Positions 1 through 8,444 of a stretch of DNA of 64,000 nt are shown here, piece by piece. A program made the translations under genes and the position numbers. The stretch is from positions 744,001 through 808,000 of the forward strand of contig NZ_JALIRM010000001.1 of assembly GCF_022900255.1 (NCBI RefSeq). The letters run 5' to 3'. The notes beneath the pieces are model-generated. The model did not search any database and had not been told where the DNA came from. It saw nothing but the letters and a program-made list of their open reading frames with translations. Numbering within the stretch: the stretch's first letter is position 1; each line of letters opens with the position of its first letter. The stretch is from Lederbergia wuyishanensis (GTDB lineage Bacteria > Bacillota > Bacilli > Bacillales > Bacillaceae_C).

Positions 1-1513
1 CTGTCTTTAAATCAAGAGCACTTGTACTATCATCTAAAAAAAGTAGTTTTGGTTTTCTTATTAAGGCGCGAGCAATAGATATCCTTTGTTTTTGTCCACC
101 AGACAAATTAACGCCTTTTTGACCAATTTTTGTATCATACATATCCGGCAACCTTTGGATTGTTTCGTGTATTTGTGCATCTTTTGTACTATCCACAATA
201 TCTTCCATCGAAGCCCCTTCTTTCCCCCACCCAATATTATTCTTTACGGACCCCGTAAACAGGATGGATTCTTGAGGAACAAAACCAATTTGCTTTCTTA
301 ATGAATTAAGATCCATCTTTTTAATATCACTGCCATCGATTTTAATCGAACCACTCGTTACATCATATAATCTTGGAACAAGTTGAAACAAAGAAGTTTT
401 CCCAGACCCTGTTGCACCCATAATTGCAACCGTTTCTCCAGGTTTGGCAGTAAATGATATATTTGATAATACATTTGTGTTAGAACCCGGAAATTTGAAA
501 CTCACATTATTAAATTCTACTTTTCCAAAATCAATAGAACTTGATAATCCTTTAGTAGTATTCTCGAAATCTTCAGGAGTAACCAGTACCTCAGTAATTC
601 GCTCTGAGGATGCTTTCCCCCTCGAAAATGCCATAATTATCCAGGAAAGCATAGAAAGTGCCATTGTAATACGGAAACCATAATTTACTATAGCTACGAC
701 TTCTCCAACGTTTACCTTGCTTTGATTTACTTCAATTGCACCTACCCAAAGAATGAAAAGAATACCAACATTCATAACAAATAATAGAACTGGTCCAAGT
801 AATTCAACTAAACGTAATACTTTTATTGTTTGATCTCTTAATTGTTCGTTTGCATTTTCAAAACGCATTTCCTCGAACTTTTTCCTAATAAAAGCTTTTA
901 TTAAACGCATCCCGGTTAAGTTTTCTTGCATAACATTATTTACTTTATCCAATTTTTCTTGAACAATTCGAAATAATCTTCCGCTTTTATTCATCATCCA
1001 TATTAATAAGATTACTAATATTGGGATTGGAAATATTAAAAAAAGTGCAAGTTTCACATTTACAAATAAAGCCATGGTGGCTCCACCAAGAATCAGTAAT
1101 GGAGCGCGGAGTGCTATTCTCAAACTCATAAAGACTGTATTTTGTACTTGAGTAATATCATTTGTTAAACGTGTAATGAGTGATGATGATTGAAAGCGAG
1201 CCAAGTTATGAAATGAAAACGATTGAATTTTTTTAAATAATGCTGCTCTTAAATCAAATCCAAACCCTTGAGCTGCATATGAGGAGAAAAAGGAATTCGT
1301 AATGCCTGCCAAAAAACTTAGCAAAGACATACCTACCATAACTCCTCCCCACTTCATCACGACTCCTAAATCTTCTTTAAGAATCCCATCATCTATAATC
1401 TTCGCCATAAACATTGGATGCCAAAGCTCAACAATAAGTTCCGTTAACATCAACATCCATGCAATTATCATTGCACCTCGATATGGCTTTAAATAAGATA
1501 GTACTTTTCCCAT
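1..1513 (-). CDS. half-size ABC exporter (permease-ATPase), 3' end outside window
   Basis: About 504 codons are visible; the C-terminus lies beyond base 1. The protein has an N-terminal six-helix exporter domain and then a nucleotide-binding domain with Walker A GATGSGKTS, signature LSGGQKQR and Walker B LLFLDDSTSALD. The residue after the Walker B aspartate is Asp instead of the catalytic Glu. That substitution is known from one half of heterodimeric exporters (BmrC/LmrC/YfiB type), so I infer a partner gene just outside the window. The start is ATG at 1513 behind a GGGGG ribosome site. The substrate cannot be told; lipids or drugs are typical for the family. Confidence 0.93.
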   Translation of the reverse strand, partial: MGKVLSYLKPYRGAMIIAWMLMLTELIVELWHPMFMAKIIDDGILKEDLGVVMKWGGVMVGMSLLSFLAGITNSFFSSYAAQGFGFDLRAALFKKIQSFSFHNLARFQSSSLITRLTNDITQVQNTVFMSLRIALRAPLLILGGATMALFVNVKLALFLIFPIPILVILLIWMMNKSGRLFRIVQEKLDKVNNVMQENLTGMRLIKAFIRKKFEEMRFENANEQLRDQTIKVLRLVELLGPVLLFVMNVGILFILWVGAIEVNQSKVNVGEVVAIVNYGFRITMALSMLSWIIMAFSRGKASSERITEVLVTPEDFENTTKGLSSSIDFGKVEFNNVSFKFPGSNTNVLSNISFTAKPGETVAIMGATGSGKTSLFQLVPRLYDVTSGSIKIDGSDIKKMDLNSLRKQIGFVPQESILFTGSVKNNIGWGKEGASMEDIVDSTKDAQIHETIQRLPDMYDTKIGQKGVNLSGGQKQRISIARALIRKPKLLFLDDSTSALDLKT

Positions 1514-1640
1514 TTTTTATGACCCCCAAGCAAAACAAAAAAACATTTAGTAACCCGTAATTAATTATAATCATAAATGACATAAATAAAAATGTCATCT
1601 AAATCGTTTTAATATTTTGAAATTGTAAGAATCAATATCA

Positions 1641-1826
1641 TCAACTCCTGTAATATGAAGTAACTAATTCATTGCCATCATTATTTAAAAAAGGGATAAG
1701 TTTCTTTAATGCTTTTACTGTTTGAGAACGGAATCCCCCGGCGTCATGAAAAAGTATGATATCTCCAGGTCTATTATAAGGACCATCATCAAAAATTAAG
1801 GCAATTACTTTTTTATCTGTTTGAAC
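1641..1826 (-). pseudogene. polysaccharide deacetylase remnant with internal deletion
   Basis: The reverse strand reads VIALIFDDGPY, which is motif 1 of NodB-type deacetylases with the catalytic Asp pair. It then runs in frame straight into RPGDIILFHDAGG, the C-terminal His-containing motif, followed by a typical tail (RSQTVKALKKLIPFL) and a TGA stop. About 100 or more residues of the normal domain are missing between the two motifs, and there is no start codon because a TAA lies just upstream. I read it as a deletion scar of a former chitin/peptidoglycan deacetylase gene. Confidence 0.75.
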
Positions 1827-1846
1827 TTACCAAATATTATTAAAAT

Positions 1847-1883
1847 AGCTGTCCCAATGATTGAATGTCAATTTGGGACAGCT
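1847..1883. terminator. bidirectional intrinsic terminator
   Basis: An 11-bp perfect stem, AGCTGTCCCAA / TTGGGACAGCT, lies directly after the stop of the repeat-protein gene at 1899. A/T-rich tails flank both sides. Confidence 0.75.
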
Positions 1884-1898
1884 TTATTATTATCATGA

Positions 1899-2375
1899 TT
1901 AGTATTTCTTTTTATTAGTATTTTGCTGACTATTCATATTTGATGCTGTGCTTTGTTGTGCTGAATTCCCTTTAGCAGTTTGTTGCGAATTTTCCATACT
2001 ATTTTGTTGGGCTGTTCCTGTGGCATTTTGCTGAGCTGTTCCTGTTGTGTTTTGCTGCATAGTTCCAGTAGCATTTTGCTGTGTCATATTTCCTGCATTA
2101 TTTTGATTTGAACCACCAGAAGCCATAATAGTAGAAAGCTCTTGTGAAAATTCCGTTAGAGGATTTGCAGTTGACCCAGCAAGTACGTTTTGAATACCTG
2201 TATTTTGAAACTTTTTCATGAAATTTTGGATAGGAGTCATGTATTTACCGTCTTTAAATTTGCGAAGACCATACATGGCTGCACTTATACCAACAGTAGT
2301 TAAAATCGGTACCCACATTTTGTTAGATTTTTTTTCTGTATTTTGTCTTAATGGAAAAATAGAATTTTTATTCAC
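1899..2375 (-). CDS. small protein with Gln/Asn octapeptide repeats, function unknown
   Basis: The product is 158 aa. I chose GTG at 2375 because AAAAGGAG sits 8 nt upstream; the longer reading from 2399 would put that ribosome site inside the gene. The N-terminus is basic, followed by a short hydrophobic stretch (WVPILTTVGISAAMYG, possible membrane anchor). The C-terminal half is low complexity, built of degenerate 8-residue units such as QQNATGTM, QQNTTGTA and QQNATGTA, and ends in NKKKY. I do not recognise a family. The repeat organisation resembles variable-number tandem repeat proteins of Bacillus (VrrA type), but that is only a resemblance. Confidence 0.7.
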   Translation of the reverse strand: MNKNSIFPLRQNTEKKSNKMWVPILTTVGISAAMYGLRKFKDGKYMTPIQNFMKKFQNTGIQNVLAGSTANPLTEFSQELSTIMASGGSNQNNAGNMTQQNATGTMQQNTTGTAQQNATGTAQQNSMENSQQTAKGNSAQQSTASNMNSQQNTNKKKY

Positions 2376-2532
2376 AGACACGGCTCCTTTTATATGCATT
2401 GTCCAAAACTGGACAATCTTATTGTCTGTAGTAAATTAGGCTTTATTACTGCCAACATTTTCATCGCTAACACAATTTTTCATTGTCATGGTATGATATT
2501 ATTCATAAGGTAATGGAAGAGGAGTTGTACAA

Positions 2533-3057
2533 ATGAAGAAAACATTACATATCGCTACATTTGCAGGAGGCTGCTTTTGGTGTATGGTGAAACCATTCGA
2601 CCAATGGGATGGAATTGAAAGTGTTATTTCTGGCTATATGGGCGGTCATCTCAAAAACCCCACATATGAGGATGTAAAAGCTGGCGAATCCGGACATCTG
2701 GAAGTTGTCCAAATCACTTTCGATCCTGATTTGTTCTCTTATGAGCAATTACTTGATATATTTTGGCAGCAGATTGATCCAACCGATGCTGGAGGACAGT
2801 TTCATGATAGAGGTTTATCCTATCGTTCAGCGATTTTTTATCATGATAACGAGCAAAAAGCGGCAGCTGAATTATCAAAAGAAAAGCTTGCTTCAAGCGG
2901 AAAATTTAAAAAGCCGATTGTAACCGAAATATTGCCAGCTAAAACTTTTTATAGAGCAGAAGAATATCACCAAGATTTTTACAAGAAGAACGAATCTGAA
3001 TATTTAGTAGATAGACAAAAATCCGGTAGAGATGAATTTATTACAAAACATTGGTGA
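2533..3057 (+). CDS. msrA: peptide methionine sulfoxide reductase MsrA (first copy)
   Basis: The product is 174 aa. It reduces methionine-S-sulfoxide in proteins in the cytoplasm using thioredoxin. The active-site motif GCFWC is at residues 13-17, with Cys14 as nucleophile; GYMGG, the QIDPTD segment and the YHQDFY region follow as in the family. AGAGGAG precedes the ATG. It stands alone with its own terminator. A second, separate msrA lies at 58381 beside msrB, so this copy is a paralogue without a partner. Confidence 0.95.
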   Translation: MKKTLHIATFAGGCFWCMVKPFDQWDGIESVISGYMGGHLKNPTYEDVKAGESGHLEVVQITFDPDLFSYEQLLDIFWQQIDPTDAGGQFHDRGLSYRSAIFYHDNEQKAAAELSKEKLASSGKFKKPIVTEILPAKTFYRAEEYHQDFYKKNESEYLVDRQKSGRDEFITKHW

Positions 3058-3063
3058 AAATAA

Positions 3064-3092
3064 AGGTGAAGAAAAGCGTTTTTTCTTCACCT
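3064..3092. terminator. terminator between convergent msrA and DUF2264 gene
   Basis: A 12-bp perfect stem, AGGTGAAGAAAA / TTTTCTTCACCT, has a 5-nt loop. Its right arm overlaps the stop codon of the convergent gene. Confidence 0.85.
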
Positions 3093-4254
3093 ATTTTATT
3101 TTATCCGCATAGTCAATGGGGATGGTTTCTCCTGACCACGCACGTTTGGACGTCCAGTCTGCATTTCCTTGCCAAAATGCTGCATCAGCAGGTAGGCCCA
3201 GTGGCAAAAATACAGTTGCGCATAAATATAAGCTCCCGGTAGAGATATAATTTTCTCCTAATTCTGGTTGATGACCACATAAGCCAATTTGCAGCCACCC
3301 ATCGTCGTTAAAGGTTCCTGGCATTTCAATTATTCTTTTTATAACTGCAGTTAAAGCACAGCGAATTTGAGCCGGCTCCAAACTTTCATCCAATTTCCCT
3401 TGTAGAGCCATCTGTGCTAAATGTTGGAATGCTCCAAAACGATAAGCTAGAGATCTCCCAAATACTGGAAACGTCCCTTCAGGTGATATACTTCTTTCCT
3501 GTATGATTCCTAACCTTTTCGCTCGATTAATGACTCTTTCTTTCATTTCTTGCCAATCTGATTCTTTATGTCCTATTAATTCAATAATATCTACTATCAT
3601 TGGCTGTATGACGAAGCTATTATAGTAATCCATCCTAAACTCAGGTCCATCTCCATACATACCATCACCTTTATACCATTGATCATGCTGCTTTAATGCA
3701 TAATCAATCCTCATTCGATCCCAATCTTCTTCGTTCATTAAGAATAGAGCTGTTTCAATCATTGCAGAAAATAATAACCAATTGCTAAAAAACGGTTTTT
3801 GCTTTCTAGTGGATTTCAAAGCCTTAACCAAATTATCGCGAACTCGAACATCAAGCTTTTCCCAAAGTTCTTTTGGCGCTCTAACAATAGCATGTGCCAA
3901 AAAAGCTGCATCAACAATTGGCTGATGACCGTAGGTAAAATTCATAAAATCAGGTGAATTTGGATCTGTTGCGGCATCAATGCATTCCCTAACTAATTGG
4001 GCATATTTTTCCCTTAACTTACCTTCTTCTCCCACAGTTGGCCCTGTTTCCAACCAAGGTGCTATACCACAAATTAATCTACCAAAAGCTTCTAAATGAC
4101 TATATTGATCTCGATCAAATAATTTTGCTTCTATTGGCATCCTTATTTTTAATTGTTTTTCAGACAACGCTTGGAGTACCGGATCTGCTATTCTACACAT
4201 TGTTTCAATCCAATATGTACGGTCATTATTTGTTCTCTGGCTTACTTGATTCAT
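3091..4254 (-). CDS. DUF2264 family protein
   Basis: The product is 387 aa. The start is ATG at 4254 (MNQVSQRTNN) behind AAAGGAAAG; an upstream reading frame to 4353 runs through a repeat and is unlikely to be coding. Recognisable DUF2264 features are the N-terminal WIETMCRIADPVL, the FGRLICGIAPWLE segment, the WLLFSAMIETALF segment, GDGPEFRMDYYNSFVIQPM, and a C-terminal HQPELGENYISTGSLYLC. The family is an all-alpha barrel-like protein often found near polysaccharide-utilisation genes; its activity is not established. Its neighbours on the same strand are a sugar isomerase and an SDR, with traces of a sugar ABC transporter, which fits carbohydrate use. Confidence 0.85.
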   Translation of the reverse strand: MNQVSQRTNNDRTYWIETMCRIADPVLQALSEKQLKIRMPIEAKLFDRDQYSHLEAFGRLICGIAPWLETGPTVGEEGKLREKYAQLVRECIDAATDPNSPDFMNFTYGHQPIVDAAFLAHAIVRAPKELWEKLDVRVRDNLVKALKSTRKQKPFFSNWLLFSAMIETALFLMNEEDWDRMRIDYALKQHDQWYKGDGMYGDGPEFRMDYYNSFVIQPMIVDIIELIGHKESDWQEMKERVINRAKRLGIIQERSISPEGTFPVFGRSLAYRFGAFQHLAQMALQGKLDESLEPAQIRCALTAVIKRIIEMPGTFNDDGWLQIGLCGHQPELGENYISTGSLYLCATVFLPLGLPADAAFWQGNADWTSKRAWSGETIPIDYADKIK

Positions 4255-4315
4255 CTTCTTCTTTCCTTTCGTACAACATTCAAGAAAGGTGTTTTTTACC
4301 TCTGATTGGTACGAG

Positions 4316-4342
4316 TTATTTGACCTCGAGCCGTTGGCACCT
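4316..4342 (-). repeat. fragment of an interspersed repeat (GCTCGAGGTCA family)
   Basis: Read on the reverse strand, GGTGCCAACGGCTCGAGGTC matches GGAGCCATCGGCTCGAGGTC at 29639-29658, the longer copy of this element, with a few mismatches. Confidence 0.5.
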
Positions 4343-4413
4343 GACCTCGACAAAGAAAGCCACAGTCTTAAATATTGACCTCATAAAATATTATACTTTC
4401 TGATCTTTTTAAA

Positions 4414-4650
4414 GAGACCGGGACATAACGATTTTCGACAAAGGGTAAATCCGAACAATAGGTTGATTATTGTATACCCGTTCCGGAAATATACTTTGCT
4501 TTTCGTAGGCGGCTGGTGAGCCTCCTCGCCTGTTCGGTGTTGAGGGCTCTCACCTATGCCTATCCTCCCATAACAGTCTTCGTATTTTTCCTCCGCTAAG
4601 TTAGATCATTGTTCGACTTTTGGTTTGAGTTTTATCTATGTCCCAGCCTC
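4414..4650 (+). repeat. fold-back repeat, copy A (~237 bp)
   Basis: It is similar along its whole length to 12961-13196. The ends are inverted: GACCGGGACATAA at the left and TATGTCCCAGCCTC at the right. Nested inside are CGAACAAT / ATTGTTCG and GGAAATATAC / CGTATTTTTCC arms, so one strand could fold into a single long imperfect hairpin. No coding potential was seen. With flanking bases it accounts for most of the 570-bp gap between the DUF2264 gene and the isomerase. The rest (4651-4826) is A/T-rich with nothing I recognise. Confidence 0.85.
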
Positions 4651-4826
4651 ATCAATACATATACTCTGGATATCGCTCTTTCATTAATGTAATAACAGCA
4701 TGCAGATTTATCTAAAAAGGTGCTTATCAAGTATTTACTTATTTTAAAGCTGACTTATTATTTTCTATTCCATTCTCATGATAAATTTATAAGACAACAA
4801 TAGAAAATTGCCATATTTAAAGTCTA

Positions 4827-5657
4827 TTAATAAGCAAACTCCTCCTCTAACTCTTTCATAAATCTCGCGTACTGACTAAATGCCTCTTCCGGTTCTTCAA
4901 TTTCTGGACACCAAAGTTTTTCCCATTCTAAGGTAAAATAGCCGGTATATCCATTTTCTTTTAAAATATGATAGATTTTCCCCAAAGGTATGTCTCCATT
5001 ACCAAGTAGACATAATTGATAGCCACGTACTGTATCTTTTTTAATATATGAATCTTTCCAGTGTGTGTATTTAATGTTTTCTCCCAAGGTATCCCAAGTT
5101 AATTGCGGGCTTTCACCAACTGTTCGATATGGATGATGAATATCCCATAGTACTTGAATGTGTTTTGATTCAGCTCTTTTTAATATTTCATGTACATATT
5201 CACATCTTGTCCAATCATCATGTGTTTCAAGTAATAATGTTATATCGTATTCCTCAGCAATTTTAAGCATGTCTCTCAAATTACTTTCGACAATGTTAAA
5301 AGCCTCTTCTCGAGATATATTACCAATGGATCCACCAAAAACTCGTATATATGGAGTATTAAATTCGTTACAAAGTTTACCGTATTCTTTTAATTCTCCT
5401 AAAAATTTATTAAGTTCTTCCTCTGAAGTTGTAAATAAGCGGACAGAGCTAGAAAAACAAGGAATTTCTAAAGCTGCTTCTTTAAATCTTTTTTTCGTTG
5501 TTTCTATCTCCGATGAAAACTCAGGTAGTTTATATATTTCCATTTGTCCTAAAAACCCTCTAAAATCAACTCCATCATATCCACACTCTACTGCCTGTGA
5601 GATAATAGTTTCCATATCCCAATTTGGACATCCTAAAGTGGTAAATGCCAGTTTCAA
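4827..5657 (-). CDS. sugar phosphate isomerase/epimerase (xylose isomerase-like TIM barrel)
   Basis: The product is 276 aa. TTG at 5657 is the likely start (MKLAFTTLGCPNW), 8 nt after AAAAGGAG; an ATG three codons earlier touches the ribosome site. The fold is seen in the N-terminal KLAFTTLGCP strand, GYDGVDFRG, the metal-ligand segments LLLETHDDW and VLWDIHHPYR, and the C-terminal GYTGYFTLEWEKLW. The family interconverts sugars or sugar phosphates with a divalent metal; the substrate is unknown. It follows an SDR and a truncated sugar-permease tail on the same strand, which suggests it remains from a sugar catabolic operon. Confidence 0.88.
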   Translation of the reverse strand: MKLAFTTLGCPNWDMETIISQAVECGYDGVDFRGFLGQMEIYKLPEFSSEIETTKKRFKEAALEIPCFSSSVRLFTTSEEELNKFLGELKEYGKLCNEFNTPYIRVFGGSIGNISREEAFNIVESNLRDMLKIAEEYDITLLLETHDDWTRCEYVHEILKRAESKHIQVLWDIHHPYRTVGESPQLTWDTLGENIKYTHWKDSYIKKDTVRGYQLCLLGNGDIPLGKIYHILKENGYTGYFTLEWEKLWCPEIEEPEEAFSQYARFMKELEEEFAY

Positions 5658-5692
5658 AGTAATCATCTCCTTTTATAACATACTTTCAACAT

Positions 5693-5762
5693 TTATCCTT
5701 TTTTTCCTCCTATCATTACACCTTTAACAAAGTACTTTTGTAGAAATGGATACAAAAATATT
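5693..5762 (-). pseudogene. C-terminal tail of a sugar ABC transporter permease (deletion remnant)
   Basis: Between the SDR stop and the isomerase, the reverse strand encodes IFLYPFLQKYFVKGVMIGGKKG followed by TAA; this is split here only by frame continuity, with no start codon. The segment FLQKYFVKG...G.KG is the hallmark C-terminus of MalG/CUT1-type sugar permeases. The rest of the permease is missing. The simplest reading is a deletion that joined the SDR gene to the last codons of a permease gene. Confidence 0.7.
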
Positions 5763-6531
5763 ATAAACTCAATCCTCCATTAATATGGAGTTCCGTTCCT
5801 GTCACTTGCTTTGATTCATCAGATAACAAATAAACTACTCCATAAGCCATATCCTCTTCTGTTTGCATTTCACCTGTAGGGATAACACTTTCAGCCCAAT
5901 TTTTAAGTTCCTCTTCACTTGTTCCCATACTTTCATGAAGCTCTATTTCCCCTTCTGATGCTACCCAACCGACAGTAATCCAATTAGATCTTATTTTATG
6001 TTTAGCATAATGTGAGGCAATGCTTTTATTTAACGTGCGCATTGCACCTTTAGAACAAGAATAAGCTACTAAATTTTCCATACCACTATAAGCGTTAGTG
6101 GATCCAATTTGGACGATAGATCCGCCACCATTTTTTAACATTTCTTTTATTGCATATTTTGAACAAAAAAATGGACCTTTCATATTTACATCAAAAATCG
6201 TATCAAATAGCTCCTCCGTAGTTTCCAAAATAGTTCCTCTTGGAAAAATACCCGCATTATTGACTAATCCATCAATTTTACCAAACTGAGATATTGATTC
6301 TTCGATTAATTCACGACATCCTGATTCAGATGAAATATCTTTTTGGATAAAAATTGCCTCTGTGCCGTACTTTTGCTGAATATCTTTTGCTACCTTCATA
6401 CCAGCTTCTCTATTTCTTCCGTTTACTATGATATTTGCTCCTTCACTAGCACAAATATAAGCAATCCCTTTGCCTATTCCTTTCGTTGCACCAGTAATAA
6501 CGACAACTTTTCCTTGAAGACGCCCAGTCAT
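5761..6531 (-). CDS. short-chain dehydrogenase/reductase
   Basis: The product is 256 aa, a classical SDR length. ATG at 6531 (MTGRLQGK) is 8 nt after AAGGAAG, so it is preferred over a start three codons upstream. Present are the NAD(P)-binding TGATKGIG at residues 13-20, NNAG, the catalytic Ser in VQIGSTNAYS and YSCSKG as the YxxxK pair. The C-terminus TGTELHINGGLSL is typical. It is an oxidoreductase, probably for a sugar or polyol given its neighbours. The stop codon lies directly at the permease remnant, so the operon once continued into transport genes. Confidence 0.92.
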   Translation of the reverse strand: MTGRLQGKVVVITGATKGIGKGIAYICASEGANIIVNGRNREAGMKVAKDIQQKYGTEAIFIQKDISSESGCRELIEESISQFGKIDGLVNNAGIFPRGTILETTEELFDTIFDVNMKGPFFCSKYAIKEMLKNGGGSIVQIGSTNAYSGMENLVAYSCSKGAMRTLNKSIASHYAKHKIRSNWITVGWVASEGEIELHESMGTSEEELKNWAESVIPTGEMQTEEDMAYGVVYLLSDESKQVTGTELHINGGLSL

Positions 6532-6729
6532 TTTCAACACTTCCTTAACTAATCTTATTAGTAATGCCTATAAAATTATTAGTACGACATTGGAAGTGTT
6601 GTTTCCTGTTTTTACATTATAGTTTTCAGAAGATCACTACTTTCTTACCATATGTTTGAAACTAAGCTCGTCTTAAGAATACATTCGTTAACGTTTACTT
6701 TTACAAAATATTTTTTGAGTAAGAAAAAA

Positions 6730-6768
6730 CTGGCCTTATCAATCAGTTTTCACTGATTAACAGGACAG
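6730..6768 (-). terminator. terminator after the FAD/Rieske oxidoreductase
   Basis: The core stem is AATCAGT / ACTGATT with a 4-nt loop, extended by CTG.CCT / AGG.CAG. A T-run follows on the reverse strand. Confidence 0.7.
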
Positions 6769-6777
6769 CTTTCACAA

Positions 6778-8340
6778 TTAAGAGGTTGTATAATCAATAC
6801 TATTTGGATCTATTTTCTTAAGTGGTCTTTCGGCTGGGCCTTCAATAACATCCCCTTCTATAGAGAATCTAGAACCGTGACAAGGACAATCCCACGTTTG
6901 GTCTGCACTATTCCAATTAACTTCGCATCCCATATGGGTGCACGTAGTATCTACTACATACAGTTGCCCATCCATTGTCTTATATGCGCCAGCACGACCT
7001 CCTTTAATAGATACAACTGCCCCTTCCCCTTCTTTAATATCTTTCATCTCTTTATCAGGACGCTCAAATTTTCCACTAATTAAATTAGCTGCTACATTCA
7101 TATTTTGCTTTACGATTGTTTTTATGCCAGGATCTGCTGTGAATCGTGAAGGTGAAAATATTTCTTCGTAACGATTTTCTTTTCCAATTAATATATCCTT
7201 CATAAGTTGAGCAGCCACCATACTCGTTGTCATTCCCCATTTTCTATAGCCCGTTGCAACGAGTACTCGTTTATCATCTGCATTATTACATCCTATAAAT
7301 GGAAGCTTGTCTTCAGTCACAAGATCTTGGGCGGACCATCTGTACAGTATTTCTTTAGCTCCAAATTCTTCTTTTGCAAATTTCTCTAATGATTCGTAAT
7401 GCTCCTTTTCAGGTTCGCCTTGTCCAGTTTTATGACCGTCTCCACTAAATAATAATATTTCTTCACCTTCTACCTTCACCGATCGAATTGACCGTGTAGG
7501 TTTTTCTGCATTTATATACATGCCACCTGAGAAAGATTTTTCTGGTTTGGCAGCAACAACGTAAGATCTTTCAGGATGTAGGCGGGCAAAATACCCTCGA
7601 TTATCATGAAAAGGGAAATGCGTAGCTGATATAACGTGTTGTGCCGTGATTTTTGCACCGTTTTTTAAATGAACTATTGGTTTATCTTCTATATCCATAT
7701 GGGTAGCTACAGATTGTTCGTAAATTTCACCGCCACTGTCTTTAATAAAATCCACCAACTCAGATAAATATTGGAGTGGATGGAACTGTGCCTGATTTTT
7801 CATAACAACTGCGCCTTTAATGTTCCCTAAGTCTAACGGGATACTATCAACAAAATCACCTTTGATTCCTAGTCTTTTATAAGCTTCATATTCCTTTTTT
7901 AGATTTTGTACATAATCATTCGAATTCGTATAAACATAAGCGTCTTCAGTTTTATAATCGCAATCAATTCCGTGCAATTTAATTATCTCAGCGATTTGTT
8001 CTGCGGCTTCTTTATTGGCTTCATAATAAAGACGTGCCTTTTCTTCACCAAAATGCTGTATCAATTCATCATAAATTAATCCATGTTGAGCTGTTACTTT
8101 GGCTGTTGTATGCCCTGTAGTACCATTTAAAATAGTGCTGGCTTCTATTACAGTTACCTGATAGCCTTCTTTTACTAGTAAATATGCAGTTGTGATTCCT
8201 GTAATTCCTCCACCTATAATAGCAACATCCACATTTAAATCTTGCTTAATCTGGGGAAACGATGGAAGGTTTGTTGACTTTAGCCAATAAGACGATAGTT
8301 GATCAGGAAGTTTTCCCTCTCCATTATTTTGTATATTCAC
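6778..8340 (-). CDS. yhfW: FAD-dependent oxidoreductase with C-terminal Rieske domain (YhfW-like)
   Basis: The product is 520 aa, starting at GTG 8340 behind AAAGGGAGG. The N-terminus is a DAO-type FAD fold (VDVAIIGGGITGITTAYLL, TGHTTAK). The C-terminal ~90 residues form a Rieske 2Fe-2S domain with CTHMGC and CPCHGSRF ligands and the ending GPAERPLKK. The architecture matches B. subtilis YhfW. The likely role is redox chemistry on an amine or amino-acid-like substrate with electrons passed to the iron-sulfur centre; the substrate is unknown. It is a single-gene unit with its own terminator. Confidence 0.9.
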   Translation of the reverse strand: MNIQNNGEGKLPDQLSSYWLKSTNLPSFPQIKQDLNVDVAIIGGGITGITTAYLLVKEGYQVTVIEASTILNGTTGHTTAKVTAQHGLIYDELIQHFGEEKARLYYEANKEAAEQIAEIIKLHGIDCDYKTEDAYVYTNSNDYVQNLKKEYEAYKRLGIKGDFVDSIPLDLGNIKGAVVMKNQAQFHPLQYLSELVDFIKDSGGEIYEQSVATHMDIEDKPIVHLKNGAKITAQHVISATHFPFHDNRGYFARLHPERSYVVAAKPEKSFSGGMYINAEKPTRSIRSVKVEGEEILLFSGDGHKTGQGEPEKEHYESLEKFAKEEFGAKEILYRWSAQDLVTEDKLPFIGCNNADDKRVLVATGYRKWGMTTSMVAAQLMKDILIGKENRYEEIFSPSRFTADPGIKTIVKQNMNVAANLISGKFERPDKEMKDIKEGEGAVVSIKGGRAGAYKTMDGQLYVVDTTCTHMGCEVNWNSADQTWDCPCHGSRFSIEGDVIEGPAERPLKKIDPNSIDYTTS

Positions 8341-8416
8341 GTGACGGTCCTCCCTTTTTATTCTCTATTACTTGATATCCCCCATTTCATTAAAAATCAT
8401 GTACGAAAAAGAAAAA

Positions 8417-8435
8417 AACCGGATTTTATCCGGTT
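8417..8435 (-). terminator. terminator after capA-like gene
   Basis: An AACCGGAT / ATCCGGTT stem with a 3-nt loop is followed by a T-run on the reverse strand. Confidence 0.85.
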
Positions 8436-8444
8436 AATCTAACA

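Noticed and set aside
4255-4353. Longer N-terminus for the DUF2264 protein
   Set aside because: The extension is encoded by a repeat fragment and lacks a ribosome site; ATG 4254 has one.
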